A stretch of DNA of 5,957 nucleotides, taken from assembly GCA_021790415.1 (NCBI GenBank), contig JAJYDZ010000127.1:1-5957 (forward strand). Reading direction: 5' to 3'. The notes under the pieces are model-generated. The model saw only the letters and a list, made by a program, of their open reading frames with translations. It was not told where the DNA came from and ran no database searches. The translations under genes were made by a program, and so were the position numbers. How positions within the stretch are numbered: position 1 is the stretch's first letter; each line of letters opens with the position of its first letter. Of the stretch, positions 1 to 5,856 are shown piece after piece. Source of the stretch: Thermoplasmata archaeon. GTDB taxonomy: Archaea; Thermoplasmatota; Thermoplasmata; Thermoplasmatales; Thermoplasmataceae.

Positions 1-8
1 GTAGTTGT

Positions 9-1298
9 TTATTGAATCTGGAAATCTTGACTGGAGTTTGATAATTTACTGTGAGATTGAGAGGAATCTATGCTGGTCTTTGATACCTTGAAATATGTAA
101 TCAGGGCATAGACAGATGCCAGAAATATTAGGAATGAAGCCATTGCTCCGTAAACGATTATCTTAATTCTATCCTTCTTAACATTATTCATGGCGGCAGC
201 AAGGAAAATAAAAGAACCTCCGCTTCCCATAATGGAAGTAAGGGCGTTTAAGGGCCTCCTGAAATCCAGTATGGAGAAACGCTCTATTGATATCAAAGTA
301 GCCAGAAGGTCATAAGTTCCGGGGTGAAACAGAATGTGAAGGTAGAAAAAACTCCTCAATGCAAGGGCAAGTGCGAACATGATTGGCATTGCAAACATCA
401 TTATCATTTCAAGCTTGTAAAAATTTCCTGCTCTTTTTGCAGTTCCATTTTTGAAACTTGCAAAAAGTGATCTCCATGAATTTCTTGTCCACCTTACCAG
501 TTGCTTTGAGAATCCCTTAACTGTTTTTTTGGCGTTTACATATACCAAAACGTCAAAATCCTTGGTTGCAAGATACCCTTTTCTTATTACTATTGAGGTA
601 AGCTCAGAATCGTCTCCCCCTCCTTCAAATGGAATTTGACCGTTAATTCTCAAATTACGAAATGCTGCTGATAGAACATGATCCTTTATCAATTCTGTGC
701 GATACATTGCACATGCACCATCCAGCAGGGACACACTCCCACGAAGACTCATTGCCCTCATTATTGTCTCTTTGGATCGTTCTATAAACTCCGATGCATA
801 GGAGATTTTGTTGTCATTCTGAAGAATCACACTTACGTTTGCCCCAACCCCACCAACATTCGGTGAAAAATTATTCAGCAACTTTCTGACTCCTCCCTCT
901 GAAAGGTTCGCATCCGCGTCTATAAGTAAAACGAATTTAGTATCAACTCTTGACATACCCTTAGCTATTGACTCCCGCTTTCCCATCCGACCCCCATTTT
1001 TTAATAGAATAACTTTCGGAATGAACTGAAGGATGTCATATGACGCACTATTACCATCAACAACAACAATGATCCTCTTTACCTGACTTGCCAGAGAAGT
1101 CAGACTCTCGTGAACCTTCTGAGGATCTTCTGAATAAACAGGCATTATTGCAGTAACATCTTTTTCAGAATATTCGATATAGCCATAATTCTTCTTTACA
1201 TATTTTGAGGCATATGCTGCATTCAATAGATAGAAGAGCATTGATGCGACAGATATTAGCAAAAGAATGGTAACAACAGTCAATAAACTGATATTCAT
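9..1298 (-). CDS. Membrane glycosyltransferase, family 2 (hyaluronan/cellulose synthase-like)
   Basis: This 429-residue protein is a processive-type family 2 glycosyltransferase, expected to sit in the cytoplasmic membrane and transfer sugars from nucleotide-sugar donors. An N-terminal hydrophobic segment (about residues 5-27) precedes a cytoplasmic GT-A domain. That domain opens with VTAIMPVYSED (48-58) and IIVVVDGN (76-83, with D81). It contains the DxD metal/donor motif IDADA (D127, D129), a GGGDD acidic motif (D229, D230) in the position of the usual catalytic ED, and QLVRW (266-270), matching the Q-x-x-R-W signature of hyaluronan and cellulose synthases. Hydrophobic stretches at about 297-323, 355-370 and 380-403 are probable membrane helices. 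The last 25 residues are Ser- and Gln-rich. An in-frame TAA in the upstream AT-rich box rules out an earlier start, and no clear Shine-Dalgarno is seen. The gene is divergent from the cysteine synthase gene. Family assignment is firm; the sugar and the final polymer or lipid product cannot be read from sequence. Confidence 0.88.
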   Translation of the reverse strand: MNISLLTVVTILLLISVASMLFYLLNAAYASKYVKKNYGYIEYSEKDVTAIMPVYSEDPQKVHESLTSLASQVKRIIVVVDGNSASYDILQFIPKVILLKNGGRMGKRESIAKGMSRVDTKFVLLIDADANLSEGGVRKLLNNFSPNVGGVGANVSVILQNDNKISYASEFIERSKETIMRAMSLRGSVSLLDGACAMYRTELIKDHVLSAAFRNLRINGQIPFEGGGDDSELTSIVIRKGYLATKDFDVLVYVNAKKTVKGFSKQLVRWTRNSWRSLFASFKNGTAKRAGNFYKLEMIMMFAMPIMFALALALRSFFYLHILFHPGTYDLLATLISIERFSILDFRRPLNALTSIMGSGGSFIFLAAAMNNVKKDRIKIIVYGAMASFLIFLASVYALITYFKVSKTSIDSSQSHSKLSNSSQDFQIQ

Positions 1299-1322
1299 TA
1301 TTTCTGAAGTATTGTTAACGAG

Positions 1323-1335
1323 AATTTAAATTTAT
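1323..1335 (-). promoter_or_regulatory. Putative TATA box for the glycosyltransferase gene
   Basis: Read on the minus strand this is ATAAATTTAAATT, centred about 30 bases upstream of the ATG at 1298. In archaea transcription begins about 25 bases downstream of the TATA centre, so the message would start only a few bases before the ATG and be nearly leaderless, consistent with the lack of a Shine-Dalgarno. The core AATTTAAATT is palindromic, so strand cannot be told from the box alone. This is inference from position and composition. Confidence 0.45.
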
Positions 1336-1468
1336 GGAACAACATATTAGTACACTTCTTTAAATGCGAGGAAAATAAAGGATTTTGAAGAACTGAAAAG
1401 TTGACTTGCCTTTGAAAGAAATAAGAATTTAGTTCGAATTATTGAGGGGTTTGACTGAGTGCCGCCTG

Positions 1469-1478
1469 AAATTTAAAT
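1469..1478. promoter_or_regulatory. AT-box AAATTTAAAT, possible distal TATA box or operator
   Basis: AAATTTAAAT sits in an otherwise GC-richer patch (GCCGCCTG before it, CCGTGCC after it), which makes it stand out. On the plus strand it would place a start near 1500, giving a leader of about 75 bases for the cysteine synthase gene. It could equally serve the minus strand or be a binding site for a regulator. Its role is not established. Confidence 0.25.
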
Positions 1479-1540
1479 CCGTGCCTTTGCTTTAACTGTC
1501 TGTCATATAATCAAACACTTAACCATGACAAAGCCAATCC

Positions 1541-1549
1541 TTTTAATTT
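1541..1549 (+). promoter_or_regulatory. Putative TATA box for the cysteine synthase gene
   Basis: TTTTAATTT follows a CCAATCC stretch and is centred about 32 bases before the ATG at 1577. Transcription would begin around 1570, giving a leader of under 10 bases. No Shine-Dalgarno is visible before this ATG, so leaderless translation is a reasonable inference. Confidence 0.4.
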
Positions 1550-1576
1550 CCCCAGTCATATCATAATGAAAATTTC

Positions 1577-2602
1577 ATGGCGCAGGACGATAAGACTGTT
1601 TACAAAAATATACAGCGGGAAGCTTACGAATTTGGTATCGGCAAAACACCTATTTTTTCGTTTTCACATGAAAATGGTTCCAATATATATGCCAAGCTGG
1701 AATCGTTCAACAGATTTGGATCTATCAAGGATCGTGCAGCATTTTTCATGATAAAGAAAGCCCTATATGATTCAGGAGAAAGTATTAGGAAGGTTATAGT
1801 TGAAGGAAGTTCAGGCAACACTGGTATTGCAATTGGAAATATTGCAACAGCCCTGGGCATTAAGGCAGAGATAATAGTGCCACCGGGTGTATCAAAGGGT
1901 ACCATGATCCAGCTGGAAAAAACCGGAGCGAATATAGTATTAAACAGAGAGAGTTCCAACCCAGTAAGCACTGAGGGAGCAATTAACCAGGCGAAGAAGA
2001 AGGCAAAGGACAACCCAGACCTATATATCAATCTCTATCAGCATGGAAATGAGGCAAATACCAATGCTCATATTTATACCACTGGCCCTGAAATTGAAGA
2101 GGCTCTTGGCAAACTGCCAGACTATGTTGCCATAGGTATGGGAACAGGAGGTTCCATTACCGGAATTGGGAGATACTTCAAGGAAAGAGACAAAAGGATC
2201 AAGGTTTATCTGATTCAGCCGGATGACAGCAGTTTCATTCAGGGGCTGAGGAATTTCGTAAGTGCAAAGGACAAGAAGATCGTTCTCGATAATATCGATC
2301 TCATTGACGGTTTCCTTACTGTTACGGCAGAGAAAGCCTTTGGAGCCGTTAAACACCTTGCGGAGAATTACGGAATATATGTTGGTCATTCTTCAGGTGC
2401 CAATTACTACGGGGCAATGGAACTGGCAAGATCATCTGGACCTGCTGATATTGTAACTGTCTTTCCTGATAACGGGGTAAAATACAGGGAACTCTATATA
2501 TCAAAGAATATTTTCTCTGAGGAAGCAATTGATCGCCTGGAGGAAAAAGCTGGAAAGATACCATCCGGTTCCATAGTTTTAAATAATAAATTTAAAATTT
2601 GA
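1577..2602 (+). CDS. Cysteine synthase family PLP enzyme (CysK/CysM-like)
   Basis: This 341-residue cytoplasmic enzyme is a fold-type II PLP-dependent beta-replacement enzyme. Family members make cysteine from an activated serine (O-acetylserine or O-phosphoserine) and sulfide. The PLP lysine is K51 in GSIKDRAA. The substrate-binding asparagine loop is EGSSGNTG (77-83, N81), followed by TTGPEI (168-173). The glycine-rich phosphate loop is GMGTGGSITG (187-196). GHSSGA (270-275) supplies the serine near the PLP ring nitrogen, and VFPDNG (295-300) matches the usual C-terminal PDxG region. The segment IQPDDSSFIQGLRNF (213-227) resembles CysM more than CysK. There is no CBS domain or other fusion, and about 25 residues after the core end in a basic tail. 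An overlapping ATG at 1566 is out of frame, and no in-frame earlier start is seen. The gene stands alone, with no sulfur genes beside it. The activated-serine substrate, and a cystathionine beta-synthase or threonine dehydratase-like alternative, cannot be settled here. Confidence 0.88.
   Translation: MAQDDKTVYKNIQREAYEFGIGKTPIFSFSHENGSNIYAKLESFNRFGSIKDRAAFFMIKKALYDSGESIRKVIVEGSSGNTGIAIGNIATALGIKAEIIVPPGVSKGTMIQLEKTGANIVLNRESSNPVSTEGAINQAKKKAKDNPDLYINLYQHGNEANTNAHIYTTGPEIEEALGKLPDYVAIGMGTGGSITGIGRYFKERDKRIKVYLIQPDDSSFIQGLRNFVSAKDKKIVLDNIDLIDGFLTVTAEKAFGAVKHLAENYGIYVGHSSGANYYGAMELARSSGPADIVTVFPDNGVKYRELYISKNIFSEEAIDRLEEKAGKIPSGSIVLNNKFKI
2580..2600 (-). terminator. AT/T-rich end of the beta-oxidation operon
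   Basis: Just past the enoyl-CoA hydratase stop, the minus strand reads through a T- and A-rich run with several short T tracts. Archaeal terminators are often plain T-rich tracts without a hairpin, so this is a candidate end for the operon message. It lies inside the end of the convergent cysteine synthase gene. Support is compositional only. Confidence 0.2.
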
Positions 2603-2618
2603 TGGAAGAACGAGTGAA

Positions 2619-3362
2619 CTATCTTCCCGTAAAGTGAGGTTTTCTCTTTTCAATGAAGGCACTTGCCCCTTCCTTCTGGTCAGATGTTTCAAATATCTTT
2701 CCGAAATATTCTGCCTCCTCTTCAAATAATCTGTCATTTCTCTTTCTAATAAGCCTTTTTATGTATTTGATGGCTATTGGAGGAAGAGCAGCATATTCCT
2801 CGGCAATTTGTTCTGCCAGTTTCACTGGATCTTCGGATGTGTAATTTACAAGGCCCAGATCCTTCGCCTCTTCACCTTTAATTCTTTTGCCCCTTGATAC
2901 GAAGTCAAATGCAACCGATTCGCCTAGCAACTCCTTCATTCGTTGTGTACCACCAAACCCTGGAAGGATACCCAGTGTCACTTCAGGGAGACCAAGAATG
3001 GCATCCTTTGTTGAAATTCTCAAATCGCAGGAAAGGGCAAGCTCAAATCCTCCTCCCAAAGCATAGCCATGAATTGCTGCTATTACGGGCATTGGATGCT
3101 GTGCTATGAAATGCATGATCTCATTTCCACGTGTGGAAAAGTGAAATGCATCTGAAGGCTTCATTTCAAGGAATCCTTTTATATCGGCACCGGCTGAGAA
3201 TGCCTTATTCCTCCCGGCGATAATTACTATCCTCTCAGGATTGGACCTTATGGCCTCGTATATATCTTCCATTGTTTCCATATTCAGCGGGTTGACTGGT
3301 ACTTCCCTTTTAATCCATATTTTCATCAATTTTCCTGATTTCTCAATTTCAATATTGTTCAT
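2619..3362 (-). CDS. Enoyl-CoA hydratase (crotonase family)
   Basis: This 247-residue protein is a single-domain crotonase, expected to hydrate trans-2-enoyl-CoA to 3-hydroxyacyl-CoA in the cytoplasm. The first oxyanion-hole segment is AFSAGADIKGF (54-64). The second is HGYALGGGFELALSCD (98-113), carrying the first catalytic glutamate, E107. The second glutamate, E127, lies in GLPEVTLG. GFGGTQRM (135-142) and the C-terminal KRKPHFTGR (239-247) are also typical. Both glutamates being present favours true hydratase activity over other crotonase reactions. The length is slightly below the usual 255-260 because the N-terminus is compact. It is the third gene of the operon, 12 bases after the dehydrogenase stop. 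The ATG at 3362 is supported by GAGGATGA at 3369-3376, six bases upstream. An ATG ten bases earlier is out of frame. Acyl chain preference is not readable. Confidence 0.9.
   Translation of the reverse strand: MNNIEIEKSGKLMKIWIKREVPVNPLNMETMEDIYEAIRSNPERIVIIAGRNKAFSAGADIKGFLEMKPSDAFHFSTRGNEIMHFIAQHPMPVIAAIHGYALGGGFELALSCDLRISTKDAILGLPEVTLGILPGFGGTQRMKELLGESVAFDFVSRGKRIKGEEAKDLGLVNYTSEDPVKLAEQIAEEYAALPPIAIKYIKRLIRKRNDRLFEEEAEYFGKIFETSDQKEGASAFIEKRKPHFTGR
2640..2650 (+). terminator. T-rich tract after the cysteine synthase gene
   Basis: TTTTCTCTTTT begins about 37 bases downstream of the cysteine synthase stop and is the first pyrimidine tract there. It could end that transcript, antisense to the tail of the hydratase gene. 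The same bases encode a conserved Lys/Arg-rich hydratase C-terminus, so the tract may be incidental. Confidence 0.2.
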
Positions 3363-3368
3363 TGTGCT

Positions 3369-3376
3369 TCATCCTC
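3369..3376 (-). promoter_or_regulatory. Shine-Dalgarno of enoyl-CoA hydratase, overlapping the upstream stop
   Basis: GAGGATGA, read on the minus strand, lies six bases before the ATG at 3362. Its first two bases are the last two bases of the dehydrogenase TGA stop. This arrangement suggests that ribosomes finishing the dehydrogenase can reinitiate on the hydratase, and it fixes the hydratase start. Confidence 0.6.
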
Positions 3377-4211
3377 AATATTTATAAAACCCTTCCCCAG
3401 ATTTTCTTCCCAGCTTACCTGCATATACCATATTTCTCAGAAGAACTGGCGGTTTATAGTGTGGATCACCAAATTCTCTGAATAAAACCTCCATGATATC
3501 AAATACCACATCGTTTCCAATGAAATCGCATAAAGTAAGTGGACCCATTGGATGGTTAAGACCAAGTTTGATTGTTTTGTCAATATCCTCCACACTGCCT
3601 ATACCCTCCTCGAGACATACTATGGCCTCCCTGAGCATGGGCATGAGGACCCTGTTAGAAACAAACCCCGGATAATCATTTACAACAACCGGGTCTTTGC
3701 CAAGCTTCTTTGAAATTTCGAAAATTTTGTTTCTGGTTGCCTCTGATGTACTGTTTCCATTTACTATTTCCACAAGTTTCATAATGGGTGGAGGATTGAA
3801 AAAGTGCATGCCTATGAAATTTTCAGGTTCCTTTACAAATGATGATAGCAGGCTGATAGAAATTGAGGATGTATTAGAACCTATTATGGTTCCCTTCTCA
3901 ACTATTGTAGATACTTTTCCCAGAATGTCCTTCTTGACATCCAATCTTTCAAAAGCAGCTTCAACAACCAACTCGGAACCCTTCAGATCATCGTAGGAAC
4001 TGCTAAATGTAATCATGGAAAGGATCTTTTCCGGAGATGATTTGATTAGACCCTTTTCACTAAGTTTTGACAATGATTTTTCAATGTTTGCCTTTCCCTT
4101 CTTTATGGCTTCTGGGAATATATCAATAAGGGAAGTTTCATAACCGGACATCGCGAAAACCTGAGCTATTCCGCTTCCCATTGTTCCTGCGCCTATGACT
4201 GATATCTTCAA
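3375..4211 (-). CDS. 3-hydroxyacyl-CoA (3-hydroxybutyryl-CoA) dehydrogenase
   Basis: This 278-residue cytoplasmic enzyme should oxidise 3-hydroxyacyl-CoA to 3-ketoacyl-CoA with NAD, or run in reverse. The Rossmann motif GAGTMGSG (7-14) opens the protein, and D30 at the end of the second strand favours NAD over NADP. Aligned by spacing with the human mitochondrial enzyme, the catalytic residues are S115 (in SNTSS), H136 (GMHFFNPPP), E148 (KLVEIV) and N186 (PGFVSNRV). The C-terminal dimerisation domain carries LNHPMGPLTLCDFIG (218-232) and ends in GRKSGEGFYKY. The length is that of stand-alone bacterial and archaeal 3-hydroxybutyryl-CoA dehydrogenases, with no fused hydratase. The start codon is TTG at 4211, not ATG. 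It overlaps the thiolase stop (TTGA), and GGAGGCGAT lies just upstream, so the choice is well supported. It is the middle gene of the operon. Confidence 0.92.
   Translation of the reverse strand: MKISVIGAGTMGSGIAQVFAMSGYETSLIDIFPEAIKKGKANIEKSLSKLSEKGLIKSSPEKILSMITFSSSYDDLKGSELVVEAAFERLDVKKDILGKVSTIVEKGTIIGSNTSSISISLLSSFVKEPENFIGMHFFNPPPIMKLVEIVNGNSTSEATRNKIFEISKKLGKDPVVVNDYPGFVSNRVLMPMLREAIVCLEEGIGSVEDIDKTIKLGLNHPMGPLTLCDFIGNDVVFDIMEVLFREFGDPHYKPPVLLRNMVYAGKLGRKSGEGFYKY
3379..3389 (-). promoter_or_regulatory. Possible internal TATA box before enoyl-CoA hydratase
   Basis: The minus strand reads TTTTATAAATA, a close match to the archaeal TATA consensus, centred about 22 bases before the hydratase ATG. 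It could give a leaderless hydratase transcript independent of the operon promoter. However, the same bases encode the conserved FYKY end of the dehydrogenase, so the match may be a coding coincidence. Confidence 0.25.
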
Positions 4212-5374
4212 TATATCGCCTCCAGTGTCATGGTGTGTGCCCCTCCTCCCCCATGGCAGATGGTTGCCAATCCGTTTTGAGCTTTACGTTCCCTCATTGC
4301 ATGGAGGAGCGTAACAAGAATTCTTGATCCGCTGTTTCCAAGTGGATGGCCAATTGCAACAGCTCCACCTCTGACATTGAGCAATTCAGGTTGTATAGAA
4401 AGCTGATTTCTTACCACTATGGATGCAACGGAATATGCTTCATTATGTTCGAACAGATCATAATCCCCAATGTTTTTACCCTGCTTTTCAAGGAGTTTCT
4501 TTGTTGCAGGTACCGGTGCTTCCACAAAATCTTTTGGTGCAAGGCTTGCTGAACTGAACCCTGTGATCCTTCCAATGGGCTTAAGATCATATTCTTTCAA
4601 TGCGCTTTCTGAAACTAATAGAAGTGCTGATGAACCATCAGAGAGCTGAGAACTGTTTCCCGCTGTTAGAATGCCGTCTGGTCTGAATGCAGGTTTAAGT
4701 GCCCCAAGTGTTTCCATTGATACCTCCCGCAACCCTTCATCCATTGATAGTTCATCCATGTGAAGAAGTTCATCTTTGTTTAGGCCAGATTTATTGTATT
4801 TTGAAGCAAGCTGGAAACTTCTCAAGGAGAATTCGTCTGCTTCTCTTCTGGTGATTCCATATTTTTTTGCTGTATCTTCTGCATATATCCCCATATGCTC
4901 TCCATGAAGACCTTCAAGCAATCCGTCCTTGAGCATGGAATCTATGAGTTCCATGTGTTTGTTTGTAAGATGCCTTACCCCCCATCTGAAATCTGAATCC
5001 ATCATGAAAGGAGAAGTGCTCATACTTTCAACCCCTCCTGCAACGATAATGTTCTTTTCTCCAAGCATAATTTCTCTGGCAGCGGATTCAACGGCAAGCA
5101 TTCCTGATGCACATACAACATTAACCGTATATTTAGTGACAACATCGGGAAGGCCTGCCATGGAGGCACACTGGCCCGCAAGATTTTGCCCATTTCCGGC
5201 TTGAATAGTGTTGCCCATTATTACTTCATCAACTGTGGAAGGGTCCATTTTTACCTGTTCCAGAACTGCCTTTATTGACAGTGAACCGAGAAAATTGGCC
5301 TTTATTCCCTTCAATGATTTGCCATATTTACCTATTGGAGTTCTCTTTGCGGCTACGATATAAACTTCATTCAC
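4208..5374 (-). CDS. Acetyl-CoA acetyltransferase (thiolase)
   Basis: This thiolase should condense two acetyl-CoA to acetoacetyl-CoA or cleave 3-ketoacyl-CoA with CoA, in the cytoplasm. I place the start at GTG 5374 (388 residues), because the protein then begins NEVYIVAAKRTPIGKYG like most thiolases. An ATG at 5398 would add eight unrelated residues. With the GTG start the catalytic nucleophile is C88 (NVVCASGM), the NEAY motif has N311, the catalytic histidine is H343 (GGAVAIGHPLGNSG), and the second cysteine is C373 (ATICHGGGG). These fall within about five positions of their counterparts in the Zoogloea enzyme. The last loop reads CHGGGGAHT instead of the common CxGGGMGxA. It is the first gene of the three-gene operon and overlaps the dehydrogenase start. 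An all-residues-present active site makes a true thiolase likely, although the SCP2-type thiolase-like proteins of archaea are a distant alternative. Confidence 0.92.
   Translation of the reverse strand: MNEVYIVAAKRTPIGKYGKSLKGIKANFLGSLSIKAVLEQVKMDPSTVDEVIMGNTIQAGNGQNLAGQCASMAGLPDVVTKYTVNVVCASGMLAVESAAREIMLGEKNIIVAGGVESMSTSPFMMDSDFRWGVRHLTNKHMELIDSMLKDGLLEGLHGEHMGIYAEDTAKKYGITRREADEFSLRSFQLASKYNKSGLNKDELLHMDELSMDEGLREVSMETLGALKPAFRPDGILTAGNSSQLSDGSSALLLVSESALKEYDLKPIGRITGFSSASLAPKDFVEAPVPATKKLLEKQGKNIGDYDLFEHNEAYSVASIVVRNQLSIQPELLNVRGGAVAIGHPLGNSGSRILVTLLHAMRERKAQNGLATICHGGGGAHTMTLEAIY
4215..4223 (-). promoter_or_regulatory. Strong Shine-Dalgarno deciding the TTG start of the dehydrogenase
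   Basis: The minus strand reads GGAGGCGAT, nearly the full complement of the 16S rRNA tail, with its GGAGG seven bases from the TTG at 4211. It lies within the last codons of the thiolase gene. A strong site with a weak TTG codon and a TTGA stop/start overlap indicates translational coupling of the two genes. Confidence 0.7.
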
Positions 5375-5401
5375 AATTATCCATACCTGATTGAACATTT
5401 C

Positions 5402-5411
5402 TTAATATTCT
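5402..5411 (-). promoter_or_regulatory. Candidate TATA box close to the thiolase GTG start
   Basis: The minus strand reads GAATATTAAG about 30 bases before the GTG at 5374. Initiation near 5380 would give an almost leaderless thiolase message and would exclude the ATG at 5398. It is a weaker match than the box at 5483-5492, so the two are listed as alternatives. Confidence 0.25.
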
Positions 5412-5479
5412 TTCTTGAAGGTCTTCTCTTTGAATATTGTGTAATTAAACTTCAATAACTCTTCCAAAAGAACATTCAC
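5402..5479 (-). CDS. Possible 25-residue small ORF upstream of thiolase (uncertain)
   Basis: A GTG at 5479 opens 25 codons ending in TAA at 5402. The peptide begins MNVLLEELLKFNYTIFKEKT and ends KKEY, a mixed hydrophobic and lysine-rich composition that could form an amphipathic helix. The same frame is open further upstream to a TTG at 5527 (41 residues), behind an in-frame TAA, before which it continues as a second short open segment. It could be a small protein, a leader peptide, a decayed gene end, or chance. I do not recognise it, and no good Shine-Dalgarno precedes it. Confidence 0.15.
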   Translation of the reverse strand: MNVLLEELLKFNYTIFKEKTFKKEY

Positions 5480-5482
5480 ATT

Positions 5483-5492
5483 ATTATAAAAA
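5483..5492 (-). promoter_or_regulatory. Candidate TATA box for the operon, distal
   Basis: The minus strand reads TTTTTATAAT, a good archaeal TATA-like sequence. It would place initiation near 5463 and give the thiolase message a leader of roughly 90 bases, enough to hold a small frame or a regulatory structure. Position-based inference only. Confidence 0.35.
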
Positions 5493-5579
5493 GTAGCTGC
5501 TGACCAATACAAATCTCCATAATGCAATTATGGTAAAATTAATGCCTTCAATGATCCCATGCCGAACATTAGAATTTTG

Positions 5580-5585
5580 AAAAAA
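5580..5585 (-). terminator. T-tract terminator after ribosomal protein S17e
   Basis: Six consecutive T residues on the minus strand lie about 25 bases beyond the S17e stop, within a generally T-rich stretch. Archaeal polymerase commonly ends transcription at such tracts. No hairpin is needed or clearly visible. Confidence 0.35.
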
Positions 5586-5607
5586 TTATGCAATCAAAAT
5601 TAATAAA

Positions 5608-5835
5608 TTATACCTGTCCGGTAAATTCCATTTCTTTCTGTGCCCTGGTTCTCTTCTTAATTATGTATCTGGTTACATATCCCGATATGAGATTTGTGTT
5701 CTTCTTGGATGATCCAACAATTGCAGCAGAAATTATTTTCTTATTGTGATTGAAATCCTCGTTGAAAGTGTCCGGATTTGATTCTACCAAGCTTGTTGCA
5801 ATTCTCTTGACATACTGCGGTCTTATACTTCCCAT
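5608..5835 (-). CDS. rps17e: 30S ribosomal protein S17e
   Basis: This 75-residue basic protein matches S17e, a small-subunit ribosomal protein shared by archaea and eukaryotes and absent from bacteria. The family pattern is clear throughout: GSIRPQYVKRIATSLVE (2-18), then FNEDFNHNKKII (24-35), then SKKNTNLISGYVTRYI (43-58), followed by a lysine/arginine-rich stretch. The archaeal proteins are about this short, lacking the eukaryotic C-terminal extension. The ATG at 5835 gives the expected N-terminus. The gene stands apart from other ribosomal genes here, 34 bases downstream of a probable universal stress protein gene on the same strand. It is the best evidence that the window is archaeal. Confidence 0.9.
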   Translation of the reverse strand: MGSIRPQYVKRIATSLVESNPDTFNEDFNHNKKIISAAIVGSSKKNTNLISGYVTRYIIKKRTRAQKEMEFTGQV

Positions 5836-5856
5836 TCAAACCTGTATTTGTGGTAA

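Larger units (their letters stand above)
1299..1576. other. Divergent intergenic region
   Basis: This 278-base AT-rich stretch separates the divergent glycosyltransferase and cysteine synthase genes. It holds promoter-like boxes at 1323-1335, 1469-1478 and 1541-1549. The box at 1469-1478 (AAATTTAAAT) repeats the core of the one at 1323-1332. I read both strands for small genes and found only frames of about 15 codons or fewer. No tRNA, hairpin terminator or riboswitch-like fold is evident. Confidence 0.6.
5375..5607. other. Intergenic region between S17e and the thiolase operon
   Basis: This AT-rich stretch of 233 bases holds the two candidate operon promoters, a T-tract after S17e and one open minus-strand frame of 42 codons. 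Other frames on either strand are about 16 codons or shorter. No tRNA, repeat array or obvious riboswitch is seen. Confidence 0.6.

Noticed and set aside
1299..1346. A 15-codon minus-strand frame ending TAATG on the glycosyltransferase start
   Set aside because: It contains the likely TATA box, so it would lie outside the transcript, and it has no Shine-Dalgarno.
1432..1439. GTTCGAAT, resembling a tRNA T-loop
   Set aside because: The flanking bases do not pair as a T-stem, and no acceptor, D or anticodon arm can be drawn upstream.
1566..1751. Plus-strand frame of 61 codons overlapping the cysteine synthase start
   Set aside because: It is out of frame with a clearly conserved enzyme and its translation resembles no known family.
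1624..2031. Minus-strand open frame of 135 codons inside the cysteine synthase gene
   Set aside because: It is the antisense shadow of a gene whose plus-strand motifs are intact; the hydrophobic stretches arise from reverse-reading its codons.
3697..3996. Plus-strand open frame of 99 codons opposite the dehydrogenase gene
   Set aside because: It is the antisense shadow of a conserved coding region, with no start context or recognisable domain.
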